From: Actinomyces qiguomingii
Lineage (GTDB): Bacteria > Actinomycetota > Actinomycetes > Actinomycetales > Actinomycetaceae
NCBI RefSeq assembly: GCF_004102025.1
Contig: NZ_CP025228.1
Span: 1,612,001 to 1,676,000 of the forward strand
Direction: 5' to 3'
DNA length: 64,000 nucleotides
A program made the translations under genes and the position numbers. Position 1 is the stretch's first letter. Each line of letters begins with the position of its first letter. Below are positions 24,801 to 34,433 of this stretch, in pieces. The notes beneath the pieces are model-generated. The model worked only from the letters and a program-made list of their open reading frames with translations, searched no databases and was not told the DNA's origin.

Positions 24801-25229
24801 TCCTTCGGTGACAAGGTCGGCTTTGCCGACACGCTCTCTGAGGCGCTGGACCAGGTGTTCGGCGGCGACTCGGGTGCCACCACGGGGGAGGAAGCCGTGG
24901 ACGGCGATGCCGCGGCGGCCAACGACACCTCGTCAGAGACGGAGGAAGGGGCCGATCAGAGCGTGCCCACCGCTGAGCCGACCGAGCAGGCGAGTGCGGC
25001 GGCCACGACGCAGCCGAGCACCACGCCCACACCGGGGGCGACCACGGGTTCCGGCGACCCGGCTGCCGATCTGGCCACCGCGTTGTCCGACGCGCAGACA
25101 GCCATGGATGACGCGGGTAAGGCGATGCAGGACGGCGACTGGTCCGCCTACGGGGACGCCCAGAACCGGCTGACCGACGCCCTTAACCGCGCTGTCGCCG
25201 CCCAGCAGCAGCTCGACGCCCAGGGCTGA
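21825..25229 (+). CDS. UPF0182 family large membrane protein
   Basis: 1134 residues. The first 140 or so are a disordered acidic and Pro/Gly/Arg-rich tail. About seven membrane segments follow to near residue 430 (including LSLTVGILAALAGIIGFC, GMFLIGFLIMFVAVFAAI, VSFYVFILPVLELVVSYLT and NAILAAISVVVAALFVFSM). The large extracellular domain contains the family blocks PYIDRNIKATLTAYGLDDVE, HTVYTHGYGVVTAYGN, MRYPEDLFKVQRTVLANYHV and GGGLLYVQPVYVQ. The C-terminus is a Thr/Ala-rich linker plus a helix (DAQTAMDDAGKAMQDGDWSA). Function is unknown across the family. GTG start; a second GTG 6 bases later is equally placed. Confidence 0.92.
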   Translation: MNVTTRPEDDPIDKPDDESASADSPETDSRDDRVRGGFFQADSSEDARGAGRGTAAASGAADAADDGENSEDNKPEEDGAEDSRPFGSAFDPSALFGLGTARRASGAARPGRQQRPGGGSGATRPPTRPSGPGGRRRPGPLSLTVGILAALAGIIGFCSRTWTEVLWYSQLGFSRVIWTQWIATGGMFLIGFLIMFVAVFAAIRLAYRAREIGLPRDEASRNLEAYRSALEPVQRQVTWIIPAVLALTSSAWDVAPRWREVLLAVNSQSFGTADPQFGLDVSFYVFILPVLELVVSYLTRVVVFAGICSVVIHYVYGGISVARTPHFTRAARVHLTVFLALFALLRGGSYWLGRYSSLYASNARFDGAGYTDVNASIPANAILAAISVVVAALFVFSMRSSSWRLPITGVAVMIVSALLIGAAYPAVIQRFVVNPNAQREEAPYIDRNIKATLTAYGLDDVETTDYDAKTTAEAGQLLEDAESTTSIRLLDPNLVSPTFRQLQQNKQYYSFASSLNVDRYRIDGASRDTVIAVRELNFDGLDANQRTWVNEHTVYTHGYGVVTAYGNTVASGGYPSFWEGGIPSVGDLGEYEPRIYFGQASPSYSIVGGDDGGNPRELDYPDDSAPSGQVNTTFDGDGGPDVSNPWNRLLYAVRFQEMNILFSQEVRSGSQILYNRNPADRVAQVAPWLTLDGSPYPAVVDDDDDASTPKRVVWILDGYTTTNNYPYSQHESLEDTMSDATSGSALLGAPEESNYVRNSVKAVVDAYDGSVTLYEWDENDPILAAWKAVFPGSVTPMSQMSTDLMAHMRYPEDLFKVQRTVLANYHVTDPEDFYSGGDFWKVPDDPTKSGDEAQAPYYLTLKMPDQDEATFSLSSVYIIGGNTDRNVLTGFLAVDSETAGGENGGRNPDYGKLRLLELPRSSNVSGPGQVQNNFNSNATVSQVLNLLSQQGSEVIRGNLLTLPVGGGLLYVQPVYVQASSGTQYPLLREVLVSFGDKVGFADTLSEALDQVFGGDSGATTGEEAVDGDAAAANDTSSETEEGADQSVPTAEPTEQASAAATTQPSTTPTPGATTGSGDPAADLATALSDAQTAMDDAGKAMQDGDWSAYGDAQNRLTDALNRAVAAQQQLDAQG

Positions 25230-25321
25230 GTAGCGTGAGTAGCGGATGCGTCGTGGTGAGCAAGGGCACGTCGCCCGAGTTTGCGGTCCTGCGGGGCGGC
25301 GGACTAGGGTACTGACCACGA

Positions 25322-25398
25322 CGCGGGGTGGAGCAGTTCGGTAGCTCGCCGGGCTCATAACCCGGAGGTCGCAGGTTCGAATCCTGCCCCCGCTACCA
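25322..25398 (+). tRNA. Initiator tRNA-fMet (CAT)
   Basis: A 77-nt cloverleaf with CCA encoded at 25396-25398. The anticodon loop CTCATAA is flanked by GGG and CCC, the three G:C pairs of initiator tRNAs, and the first base C1 faces U72 as a mismatch. The T loop is GGTTCGAATCC. Confidence 0.96.
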
Positions 25399-25402
25399 CC
25401 GA

Positions 25403-25434
25403 GGCCCCGGCACCAGCAGGTGCCGGGGCCTTCT
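25403..25434 (+). terminator. Terminator after tRNA-fMet
   Basis: GGCCCCGGCACC at 25403-25414, loop AGCA, perfect complement 25419-25430, then TTCT. Confidence 0.8.
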
Positions 25435-25438
25435 GCCG

Positions 25439-25476
25439 CCCGGTTCCGAGGAGGGCTCCTCGGAACCGGGCGGTTT
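25439..25476 (+). terminator. Second hairpin with T tract after tRNA-fMet
   Basis: CCCGGTTCCGAGG pairs with CCTCGGAACCGGG (25458-25470), followed by CGGTTTT. This tandem hairpin insulates the permease gene whose promoter starts about 60 bp later. Confidence 0.7.
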
Positions 25477-25548
25477 TGCTATGCCATGCACGGGTGGCTG
25501 GTAACTCGGGATCGTCCCCGCACAACACCGCTGCGGTAGTTTCCCACC

Positions 25549-27090
25549 ATGACAGATTCCCCATCCCTACCAACCGAATCCGCGGTTTCGACGGCTGCCG
25601 CCGTGCAGGCCGCCGGGTCCGGCGCCCAGACCGCTGCTTGCGTCCCAGCCGTGGAGACGAACACCACCCGCATTGAGAATGCCGGGCTGGACGTTATCGC
25701 CGAGTCCGAGCGCAAGGGGCGCCCCCGCGACCTGTTCATGCCCTGGTTCGCCGCCAACATCTCGGTGCTCGGCCTGTCCTGGGGCGCCTGGGTGCTTGGC
25801 TTCGGCCTGTCCTTCGCCCAGGCGCTGGTCGCCGGCGTCGTCGGGGTGATCGTCTCCTTCTTGCTGTGCGGCTTCATAGCCGTGCTCGGCAAGCGGGGCA
25901 GTGCTCCGACTCTCGCGCTGTCCCGTGCCGCCTTCGGCTACTACGGCAACCGCCTGTCCGCGGCCATCTCCTGGATCCTCACCGTCGGCTGGGAAACGGT
26001 GCTGTGCGTATCCGCGTCCCTCGCCTCCGCCACGGTGATGCAGGCCCTTGGATGGAACAATGAGCTCGGAGCCCAGATCGTAGGCTTCCTACTGACCGTG
26101 GGACTGGCGGCAAGCGCTGGCATCCTCGGCTTTGACATGATTATGCGGGTGCAGACCTGGATCACCTGGGCCACGGGCATACTTACCATGATCTACCTGC
26201 TGCTGGTCTCCCCGCAGATCGACTTCTCTGCGCTGGCAGCGCTGCCCGCCGGCTCGGCGGCCGCCTTTATCGGCGCCCTGGTCATGGTCGCCACCGGCTT
26301 CGGCCTGGGCTGGGTCAATGCCGCCGCCGACTACTCCCGCTACCTGCCGCGCGGCGCCTCCACCACCGGCGTGATCGCCTGGACCACCATCGGCTCCTCC
26401 CTGCCCGTGGTCATCCTCGTGATCGCCGGCATCATGCTGGTGGGCTCCGATCCCGAACTCGGCACCGCCATCGACGCCGACCCCATTGGCGCCCTGACCA
26501 CCATCTTGCCCACCTGGTTCCTGATCCCCTTTGCCGTGGTCGCCGTCCTGGGACTGGCCGGCGGCATCATCATGGACCTGTACTCCTCGGGACTGTCCCT
26601 GCTGGCCACCGGCGTGCCTGTGAGGCGCCATGTGGCCACCGCCATTGACGCGACCATCATGAGCCTTGGCACCATCGCCGTCATCTTCGGGGCGAAGGAC
26701 TTCCTTGGGCCCTTCCAGGGCTTCCTGACCACCCTGGGCGTGGTGATCGCCGCCTGGGCGGGTGTCATGCTCGCAGAGGTGTGCTTGCGCCGTCGCGACT
26801 ACGACGAGGCCGCCCTGTTCACCCCCGACGGCGTCTACGGCGCGGTCAACCTGGAGGCGATCACGCTGGTCGTCCTCGGCTCCGGTGTCGGCTGGGGGCT
26901 GGTGGTCAACTCCGCCGCCTCCTGGCTGAGCTGGCAGGGTTATCTGCTCGGTCCGCTGGGCGGCCGCGACGGCGCCTGGGCCAGTGCCAACCTGGGCGTT
27001 CTTGTGGCGCTGCTGATCGGCCTGCTCGGGCACCTGCTCCTTGGCAGGCGCCGCGTGCAAGCCCAGGAGCAGGCGGGGGAGCAGGCATGA
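25549..27090 (+). CDS. NCS1-family purine/cytosine permease
   Basis: 513-residue inner membrane transporter with about 12 hydrophobic segments. NCS1 hallmarks are ENAGLDVIAESERKGRPRDL (N-terminal loop), FMPWFAANISVLGLSWGAWV (first membrane segment), GSAPTLALSRAAFGYYGNRL and WVNAAADYSRYLPRGAS. Cation symport of nucleobases is the family function. The next gene, a nucleoside phosphorylase, overlaps by 4 bp and supports a purine-related substrate. TAGTTT 6 nt before the ATG and no ribosome binding site suggest leaderless expression. Confidence 0.9.
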   Translation: MTDSPSLPTESAVSTAAAVQAAGSGAQTAACVPAVETNTTRIENAGLDVIAESERKGRPRDLFMPWFAANISVLGLSWGAWVLGFGLSFAQALVAGVVGVIVSFLLCGFIAVLGKRGSAPTLALSRAAFGYYGNRLSAAISWILTVGWETVLCVSASLASATVMQALGWNNELGAQIVGFLLTVGLAASAGILGFDMIMRVQTWITWATGILTMIYLLLVSPQIDFSALAALPAGSAAAFIGALVMVATGFGLGWVNAAADYSRYLPRGASTTGVIAWTTIGSSLPVVILVIAGIMLVGSDPELGTAIDADPIGALTTILPTWFLIPFAVVAVLGLAGGIIMDLYSSGLSLLATGVPVRRHVATAIDATIMSLGTIAVIFGAKDFLGPFQGFLTTLGVVIAAWAGVMLAEVCLRRRDYDEAALFTPDGVYGAVNLEAITLVVLGSGVGWGLVVNSAASWLSWQGYLLGPLGGRDGAWASANLGVLVALLIGLLGHLLLGRRRVQAQEQAGEQA

Positions 27091-28013
27091 GCACCGTCGG
27101 CCCCCTCCCGCAGTCCCCACTAGGGCCCGACGGCGTTCCCGCCGAGTTGCTCGCCGCCCTCGACGCGTCCGGGGGCGCCGCCGGACCCGGCCCCGCCGTG
27201 GAGGCCGCGCACCAGATCGCCCGGCGCACCGGCGCCGCCCACCACGACGTGCTGGTCGTGCTCGGATCGGGCGCCGACGGCGCCCTGGACGCCTGGGGCG
27301 CGCCGACGGCGTCACTGCCGCTGTCCGATCTGCCCGGGATCAACGCACCGGTCGCACCCGGACATGTCGATCGGCTCGACTCCTATGAGCGGCTACTTCC
27401 ACCGCCTCCGGTCTATGCGGACGACTCCGGCACGGCGCCCGCCACCTCATCCGGGAGCAGGCGCGTCCTGGTTGCGCACGGGCGCACCCACCTGTATGAG
27501 GGGCGCGGGCCCGGCGCCGTCGTCGCCCTGGCCCGGGCCGCGGCCGCCACCGGCGTGCGGGCCGCCGTCCTGATCAACGCCAACGGCTGCCTGCGGGACT
27601 GGGCGATCGGGGAGGTCATGACGATCACCGATCACCTCAACCTCTCCGGCGCCTCACCCTTTGCCGGCACCGTGTTCGTCGACCAGCGCGACCTGTGGGA
27701 CCCGGAGCTGACGGCCGTTCTTAGCGCGCATACCCAGCGCTCCGGCGTGTACGCCATGGTGCGTGGACCGGAGTACCAGACCCCGGCCGAGTCCCGCATG
27801 CTGGCGGCCCTCGGAGCCGATTGCGTAGGTATGTCCACGGTTCTGGAGGCGATCGCCCTGCACCAACTGGGCGTGCGGGTAGCCGGAATGAGCGTCGTAT
27901 CCGACCTGTCCTTCGCGGCCGCTACCACCGATCCAGCCGAGGTCGTGCGCCTTGTGGCTGGCGCTCACCACACTCTTATCGCAGGCATCGAGGTGGTATT
28001 GGCTGCCCTCTAG
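27087..28013 (+). CDS. punA: Purine nucleoside phosphorylase (trimeric, PNP family 2)
   Basis: Phosphorolysis of inosine or guanosine to the base and ribose-1-phosphate. 308 residues. Blocks are DVLVVLGSGADGALDAWG (phosphate loop), RRVLVAHGRTHLYEGRG, AAVLINANGCLRDWAIGEVM, GTVFVDQRDLWDPELTAVL, MVRGPEYQTPAESRMLAALG, and the signature ADCVGMSTVLEAIALHQLGV with VVSDLSFA. The N-terminus has an extra Ala/Pro-rich stretch. It overlaps the permease stop codon (ATGA), so base uptake and nucleoside salvage are coupled. Confidence 0.9.
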   Translation: MSTVGPLPQSPLGPDGVPAELLAALDASGGAAGPGPAVEAAHQIARRTGAAHHDVLVVLGSGADGALDAWGAPTASLPLSDLPGINAPVAPGHVDRLDSYERLLPPPPVYADDSGTAPATSSGSRRVLVAHGRTHLYEGRGPGAVVALARAAAATGVRAAVLINANGCLRDWAIGEVMTITDHLNLSGASPFAGTVFVDQRDLWDPELTAVLSAHTQRSGVYAMVRGPEYQTPAESRMLAALGADCVGMSTVLEAIALHQLGVRVAGMSVVSDLSFAAATTDPAEVVRLVAGAHHTLIAGIEVVLAAL

Positions 28014-28140
28014 GATCGCGGGCGGGGCGTAATGCCCTGGCCCGCGCCGGTCGCAGGGCTATGCCTTTCGCAGCACACAGGTACGGACATAGGACGCCCG
28101 TCCCCGCCCGCGCGCCTCCGCATCCGGCTAGCCTTGGACC

Positions 28141-29568
<1,428 letters not shown>

Positions 29569-29600
29569 GCCGGGTGGCCAGTCCTTCCCGAACGCAATGG

Positions 29601-29644
29601 GCATCGTCCCCGGCGGCACTCAAACGTGTCGCCGGGGACGATGC
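29601..29644. terminator. Hairpin after fumC
   Basis: A 15-bp perfect stem (GCATCGTCCCCGGCG at 29601-29615 and its complement ending at 29644) with a 14-base loop. There is no T tract. Confidence 0.6.
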
Positions 29645-29711
29645 ATCTGCCAGACTGGGCCGCATCGGTGTGCAGCCGACGCCGCCGACGACGCTCCTGG
29701 AAGGACAGGCC

Positions 29712-30152
29712 ATGCCCCGCATAGACCACGCCGCCCTCTGGGTCGCAGACCTGGAGGCCACCCGCGACTTCTACCTGCACTGGTTCGGCGGGCACGCCAA
29801 CGGCCAGTACCACAACCCGCGGACCGGGCTGCGCACCTATATCCTCAACTTCGACGACGGCGCCCGCGCGGCGGGCCGCCGGGGGACTCGGTTGGAACTG
29901 ATGAGCCGCCCCGACGTCGTTACCCACCCAGACACGGAGATGTGCGGCTGGGCACACATCTCCTTCGCCCTGCCCGACCGTGCGGGCGTCGACGATCTGG
30001 CCGCCCGGGCCCGCGCGGCTGGGGTGTCGGTGATAGACGGGCCCCGTCAGACCGGGGATGGCTACTATGAGGCGGTCCTACTCGACCCTGAGGGCAACCG
30101 AGTCGAGGTTGTGGCCGGCGACTACAGCGACGAGGTCGCGCAGCGGCGCTGA
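29712..30152 (+). CDS. VOC (glyoxalase/bleomycin resistance) superfamily protein
   Basis: 146-residue single-domain metalloenzyme-like protein with paired beta-alpha-beta-beta-beta modules. MPRIDHAALWVADLEATRDF has the first metal-ligand His, GTRLELMSRP and the Glu in LELM follow, WAHISFALPD supplies the second-half His, and EAVLLDPEGNRVEVVAGDYS the final Glu. This is the full ligand set (H, E, H, E) for a glyoxalase I-like fold. The substrate is not determined. GGAAGGAC precedes the ATG. Confidence 0.82.
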   Translation: MPRIDHAALWVADLEATRDFYLHWFGGHANGQYHNPRTGLRTYILNFDDGARAAGRRGTRLELMSRPDVVTHPDTEMCGWAHISFALPDRAGVDDLAARARAAGVSVIDGPRQTGDGYYEAVLLDPEGNRVEVVAGDYSDEVAQRR

Positions 30153-30225
30153 AAACGTCTTCTCCCACGGGTATGTGGGAGCGATGCATTCGCGTCCAGG
30201 CGGGCGGCCGTGGCAGGCTTCGGCT

Positions 30226-30909
30226 ATGAAACGATCGAGTCTTCTTGGCCTTGTTGCAGAGGCGATTCTCATCGTTGTGGGGCTTGTGGCAATACTTGGG
30301 GGAGACAGCGAGCCGGCCGCATACTGCTCCGCCGCCTGGGTCCTGGTAGCGCTGTTCTACGTTGCGGTTGTGGGCTGGGCGGCGTGGCGGCGCCGAGTTT
30401 TGGATGATGGTGTTGAAATACGGGAGTCGGTGCTGAGCCTGCCGCGGTGGCTGATCGCCGTGCTGGGGACAGCGCCGGTGATCGCGGCGCTAGTGGGTCT
30501 GCTCAATGGATTGGCCGGAGCCAATGTTCCCCAGGAACTGATCGACCACTTGGCCACCGCTTACGGCCCGGTGCAGGCCGCCACTTTGACCCGGGTACTT
30601 CAAGTCGCTGCCACGATTATCACGGTACTCACCGCGATGCTCGGTTGGGCGCTGCTCCATCTGGGGTACGCCCGACACTACGAGCGCCTGGATCACCTGT
30701 ATGGACCGTCCCTCAAGTTCCCGGGCACGGCGGACGCGGATCTGACGGATTACGTGTACTTCTCCCTGACTGTGGGAACCACGTTTGCCACATCGGATGT
30801 GACGGTTATCTCTCGGCGCCTGCGTTGGACGGTGGTTGTGCACTCCGTCCTGGCCTTCTTCTACAACGCGATTGTGCTGGCGATTGCCTTCAGACTGATC
30901 ACCGGTTGA
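30226..30909 (+). CDS. DUF1345 family membrane protein
   Basis: 227 residues with about five membrane segments (LLGLVAEAILIVVGLVAILG, AWVLVALFYVAVVGWAAW, WLIAVLGTAPVIAALVGLLN, VAATIITVLTAMLGWALLHL and a C-terminal VVVHSVLAFFYNAIVLAIAF). LTDYVYFSLTVGTTFATSDV is the DUF1345 block and resembles an ion-channel pore region. Function is unknown. The ATG at 30226 is preferred because upstream extension would run back through the VOC gene in another frame. Confidence 0.82.
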   Translation: MKRSSLLGLVAEAILIVVGLVAILGGDSEPAAYCSAAWVLVALFYVAVVGWAAWRRRVLDDGVEIRESVLSLPRWLIAVLGTAPVIAALVGLLNGLAGANVPQELIDHLATAYGPVQAATLTRVLQVAATIITVLTAMLGWALLHLGYARHYERLDHLYGPSLKFPGTADADLTDYVYFSLTVGTTFATSDVTVISRRLRWTVVVHSVLAFFYNAIVLAIAFRLITG

Positions 30910-31029
30910 GCGCAGAGCCTGTCTGCGGCGGACGGTCGCAAACCGTGATAGAGGCGTCCACCCCGCCGAACTAACGCATGTGAATCATTGACATCATGCG
31001 GCTGTAGTAACAGCTCGGACCGCGGGATC

Positions 31030-31066
31030 GCGTGTTCGTCACCGTTTTAGGCGGTGACGAACGCGC
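31030..31066. terminator. Bidirectional terminator between convergent genes
   Basis: GCGTGTTCGTCACCG pairs with CGGTGACGAACGCGC with one mismatch and a TTTTAGG loop. It lies between the DUF1345 gene and the convergent oxidoreductase gene. Confidence 0.6.
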
Positions 31067-31102
31067 AGTGGTGTCCCCGAGTATTCTGGGGGATGGTGCC
31101 GG

Positions 31103-32128
31103 TCAGGCCCAGGGAAGTCCGACCAGCTTGCCGGTGTGTGCGCAGGCGGCCATATCCTGCTGCGCGCGGACGATCTCATCTAGCGGGTAGGTATGCACGG
31201 GCAGGAGGTTCAGCACACCAGCCTCGATCCTGTCCAGTACCCGCTGCAACTCGGCAGCGGGCAGGTCGGAGGCCTGGCCCGAGTATGTGGTCAGCCGCAC
31301 GCCGTTCGGAATCCAGTCCATCGGGTAGAACTCCGTGATGGTCCACGAGTCGGACAGCATGCCGGTAAAGCACACGGTGCCATGCACGGCGGTTGCCAGC
31401 AGTGAGTCGCGCAGTGTGGGCACGCCCACGAGTTCCAGCACCGCGTCCACGCCGCCGGGTTGGTACCCGCGCACCTGCTCGGCCACCGCGCCGTCATCGC
31501 GCAGTGCCGTCACACCTCGGGAAGCGAGCAGTTCGAGCCCAGCTCGGCGTCGGGAGGTGGCGTAGACCGTGCAGCCCATGTCGACGGCGAGGGCCGCGGT
31601 GGCCAGGCCCAGGGCCGAGGTACCGCCACGTATCAGCAGGCTCTGGCCGGCTTGCAGATTCAGTCCGGTGGTAAGCGATCCATGGGCGGTCTGCAGTGTT
31701 TCGGGCACCGAGCCGATGACCTCCCACGGCAGGCCGGAGTCAAAGGTGAGGACCTGCTCGCGCGGCACCACCACGTACTGGGCATAGCCGCCGTCGAAGG
31801 CTCTTCCCATACCACCCATCATGGTGACCACCTGGGTCCCTGAGGGCAGGCGCCCTTGCGGATCCAGATCCACGATCCCGGAGGCCTCGATCCCCAGCAC
31901 GCGCGGATAGCTCATGCCGCCGGCCTGTCCGGTAACCGAGTGGTATTCGCTGCGGTTCAGACCGAAGGCCATGACCTTGATCCGCACCCAGCCGGGGCGC
32001 GGCTGCGGGACGGGTACGTTGGTCACGTGCAGGTTCTCAATGCCCGGGGCGGTCAGCACGGCGGCGCGCATGGTCGCGGGTGTGGCGGGTCCGGTAGCCG
32101 TGAGGGAGTAGGGGCGGTTCGTGCTCAT
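31103..32128 (-). CDS. Medium-chain dehydrogenase/reductase (quinone oxidoreductase-like)
   Basis: 341-residue NADPH-dependent oxidoreductase. The N-terminal GroES-like domain has MRAAVLTAPGIENLHVTNVP and VMAFGLNRSEYHSVTGQ. The cofactor domain has SLLIRGGTSALGLATAALAV and GCTVYATSRR. The cysteines and histidines that bind zinc in classical alcohol dehydrogenases are missing, so this is the zinc-independent quinone-oxidoreductase type. It lies 13 bp after padR on the same strand and is probably controlled by that regulator. The substrate is unknown. Confidence 0.85.
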   Translation of the reverse strand: MSTNRPYSLTATGPATPATMRAAVLTAPGIENLHVTNVPVPQPRPGWVRIKVMAFGLNRSEYHSVTGQAGGMSYPRVLGIEASGIVDLDPQGRLPSGTQVVTMMGGMGRAFDGGYAQYVVVPREQVLTFDSGLPWEVIGSVPETLQTAHGSLTTGLNLQAGQSLLIRGGTSALGLATAALAVDMGCTVYATSRRRAGLELLASRGVTALRDDGAVAEQVRGYQPGGVDAVLELVGVPTLRDSLLATAVHGTVCFTGMLSDSWTITEFYPMDWIPNGVRLTTYSGQASDLPAAELQRVLDRIEAGVLNLLPVHTYPLDEIVRAQQDMAACAHTGKLVGLPWA

Positions 32129-32141
32129 CGGCCGTTGCTCC

Positions 32142-32753
32142 TCATGCAGTGCTGGTACGTGACGGGCTGTGGGCCGCCCGCGGTGGGGCGGGCGGGTGCG
32201 TGGATTCGGAAGCGTCGCCGGGGCTCGGCGTGCTCGATCCCGCCAGGATCTCCTCCAGCCAGGCGGTCTCTGCTCGGCGAGAGGAGGCCACGATACGGAT
32301 CATGCCGCGCCGGTATGGGTCCGTCTCGGTTTCGGAGCGGTGCGGGACGCCGTCGTCGTAAAAAAACGCCGGTGCCGGTTTGCGCAGAACCTCCAGACGA
32401 CGGCGCAGCACGGCCGTGCGCTCGTCGGCGTCGGGCAGGCGGGACAGGAAGGCGAGCACCACCAAGAACCGGGGCATGGATGCGATATCGGTTTTGCTCG
32501 GGTGCCTCAAGCGCTCGTGCAGGCGGCGGCGACCAGTGACGGTGATCTCGATGCGCTTGCGTGGACGGCCCCGGGCCCCGGGCTCGTCGGTGCGGATGAT
32601 CGACCCGGCTTTCTCCAGCCGCGCCAGGGCGGGGTAAAGGGCACCTTCCGACAGGCGGCCGCCCGGCCCGTCCAGCTCAACGATCCGGCGCCGCAGCTCA
32701 TAGCCATGCAGCGGTCCCTCATCGAGGAACCCCAGGATCTTAAGCTCAAGCAC
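32142..32753 (-). CDS. PadR family transcriptional regulator
   Basis: 203 residues. The N-terminal winged helix is typical: MLELKILGFLDEGPLHGYEL, then RLSEGALYPALARLEKAGSI and the basic wing GRPRKRIEITVTGRRRLHE. A longer C-terminal domain of about 120 residues (FLVVLAFLSRLPDADERTAV onward) probably dimerises. The GTG start at 32753 is preceded at 6 nt by TAGTGT, suggesting leaderless translation. It is encoded before the oxidoreductase and divergent from the osmoprotectant importer. A dyad in its own promoter (32769-32784) is the likely operator. Confidence 0.87.
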   Translation of the reverse strand: MLELKILGFLDEGPLHGYELRRRIVELDGPGGRLSEGALYPALARLEKAGSIIRTDEPGARGRPRKRIEITVTGRRRLHERLRHPSKTDIASMPRFLVVLAFLSRLPDADERTAVLRRRLEVLRKPAPAFFYDDGVPHRSETETDPYRRGMIRIVASSRRAETAWLEEILAGSSTPSPGDASESTHPPAPPRAAHSPSRTSTA

Positions 32754-32759
32754 GACGAC

Positions 32760-32784
32760 ACACTACATCGAATCGACATATTCG
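32760..32784 (-). promoter_or_regulatory. padR promoter with dyad operator in the spacer
   Basis: The -10 hexamer TAGTGT runs 32765-32760 on the minus strand, 6 nt before the GTG start. A perfect dyad CGAAT-N6-ATTCG at 32769-32784 lies just upstream, where the -10/-35 spacer would be, a common place for an autorepressor site. Confidence 0.5.
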
Positions 32785-32841
32785 CCAAGCGTTGTTACGG
32801 TAGATGACGTCGCCGCTAGGCGCGGGAGAGGAGACAGTCGC

Positions 32842-33774
32842 ATGGGAATGCGCACCGGCACGCCGGAAGCCGACGCATCCGTGTTGGTCACGAAGGATTC
32901 CGAGTCGGCCGCCGTTGGAACCGGTGCCATAGAGTTCTCCGACGTCACCAAGCGTTATCCGGCTCCCGTCAACGGATCCGCAAATCCGCGGGCCGCCGTC
33001 GACTCCTTCTCCGCCATCCTGCCCGCCGGATCCATTACCGTCCTGCTCGGTTCGTCAGGCTGCGGTAAGACCACGCTGTTGCGCATGGTCAACCGGATGG
33101 TCGAGCCCACTGCCGGCAGGATTCTTCTAAACGGCAAGGACGTCCACGACGGCGATCCTGTGGCACTGCGTCGCTCCATTGGTTATGTCATGCAGAACGC
33201 CGGACTGCTGCCGCATCGACGGGTGCTGGACAACATCACCCTGGTGCCGCGGCTCAACGGCACCGACCGCTCCGCGGCTCGAAGGCGCGCCCACAGACTT
33301 ATGGACATGCTGGGCCTGGACTCGGAGCTGGCCGATCGCTATCCGGGACAGCTGTCCGGAGGGCAGGCCCAGCGCGTCGGCGTGGCCCGGGCCCTCGCGG
33401 CCGATCCGGGCGTGCTGCTGATGGACGAGCCATTCGGCGCCGTGGATCCGCTGGTGCGCCGCGACCTGCAGCGGCAGCTGCTGCGCATCCAGGGTGAGTT
33501 GGCCAAAACGATCATCTTCGTCACTCACGACGTAGACGAGGCCCTGATGCTCGGTGATGAAATCATCCTTTTGCGCGAGGGCGCCCAGATCGCACAACGC
33601 GGCACCAGTGCCCAGTTGCTCGCCGATCCCGCCGATGACTTCGTGACTCAGTTCCTCGGCCTTGACGACGCCGACCGCGCCTTGCGTCTGGCCGACGTCG
33701 CCGGCAGCCGGGTGGTCCTGGACCGGGCCGGCCGCGCCATAGGGCGGATCGATACGGACGCGGAGATGCACTAG
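32842..33774 (+). CDS. Osmoprotectant ABC importer, ATP-binding subunit (OpuCA/ProV-like)
   Basis: 310-residue ATPase of a glycine betaine/choline/carnitine-type importer. Walker A is LLGSSGCGKTTLLRMVNRMV (about 70), followed by the QAT-family IGYVMQNAGLLPHRRVLDNI, signature LSGGQAQRVGVARALA, Walker B LLMDEPFGAVDPLVRRDLQ and H-loop FVTHDVDEA. After the ATPase domain only about 50 residues remain, so it lacks the usual pair of CBS domains that sense ionic strength. It has an AGAGGAG ribosome binding site and starts a four-gene operon with overlapping stops and starts. Confidence 0.9.
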   Translation: MGMRTGTPEADASVLVTKDSESAAVGTGAIEFSDVTKRYPAPVNGSANPRAAVDSFSAILPAGSITVLLGSSGCGKTTLLRMVNRMVEPTAGRILLNGKDVHDGDPVALRRSIGYVMQNAGLLPHRRVLDNITLVPRLNGTDRSAARRRAHRLMDMLGLDSELADRYPGQLSGGQAQRVGVARALAADPGVLLMDEPFGAVDPLVRRDLQRQLLRIQGELAKTIIFVTHDVDEALMLGDEIILLREGAQIAQRGTSAQLLADPADDFVTQFLGLDDADRALRLADVAGSRVVLDRAGRAIGRIDTDAEMH

Positions 33775-34433
33775 TGACCTGGGTCCTCAACAACCTCCCG
33801 GCAATCGCCTCCTACCTGCTCGCCCACGTCAGTCAGGCGGTGCCCGCGATTCTTGCGACCCTGCTGCTCGCTATTCCGATTGCCCGCCTGACCCAGTGGC
33901 TCGGGCCGCTGCGCGGCATCCTGGTCTCGGGCGCCTCCCTGCTGTATGCCATCCCCTCCCTGGCGCTGTTCGTGATCCTGCCGGTCGTGCTCGGCACCGG
34001 CATCCGGGACACGCTCAATGTGGTGGTGGCGCTCACGCTCTACGGTCTGGCGCTGATGGTGCCCACTACGGTTGATGCGCTTGACGCCGTCGATCAGCGG
34101 GTGCTCGACGCCGCCACCGCCATGGGGATGGGGCCGCTGCGCCGCTTTGCCACCGTGGAGCTGCCGCTGGCGGGCCCCGCGATTGTGGCCGGACTTCGCG
34201 TCGTCACCGTCTCCACAGTCTCGCTGACCACGGTCGGGGCGGTGCTGGGCGTGCGCAGCCTGGGCTGGCTATTCACCGACGGCTTTCAGCGAGGCATCAC
34301 CGTAGAGATCCTCGTCGGCATCCTCGCCACCGCACTGCTCGCGGTCACGCTCGACGCCCTGGTTGTGCTGTGCGGCCGGGTGCTGCTGCCGTGGACGCGT
34401 AGCACCCACGCGCGCGAGGAGGCGACGGTATGA
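33774..34433 (+). CDS. Osmoprotectant ABC importer, permease (OpuCB-like)
   Basis: 219-residue membrane subunit with about five or six membrane segments. The ABC permease loop is ALDAVDQRVLDAATAMGMGPLRRFATVELPLAGPAIVAGLRV, containing the EAA motif that docks on the ATPase. SLLYAIPSLALFVILPVVLG is typical of the OpuCB/ProW group. The GTG start overlaps the preceding TAG. It works with the second permease as a heterodimer. Confidence 0.88.
   Translation: MTWVLNNLPAIASYLLAHVSQAVPAILATLLLAIPIARLTQWLGPLRGILVSGASLLYAIPSLALFVILPVVLGTGIRDTLNVVVALTLYGLALMVPTTVDALDAVDQRVLDAATAMGMGPLRRFATVELPLAGPAIVAGLRVVTVSTVSLTTVGAVLGVRSLGWLFTDGFQRGITVEILVGILATALLAVTLDALVVLCGRVLLPWTRSTHAREEATV

Noticed and set aside
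25322..25476. tRNA-fMet as an integration site
   Set aside because: No integrase, no direct repeat of the tRNA 3' end and ordinary genes on both sides.
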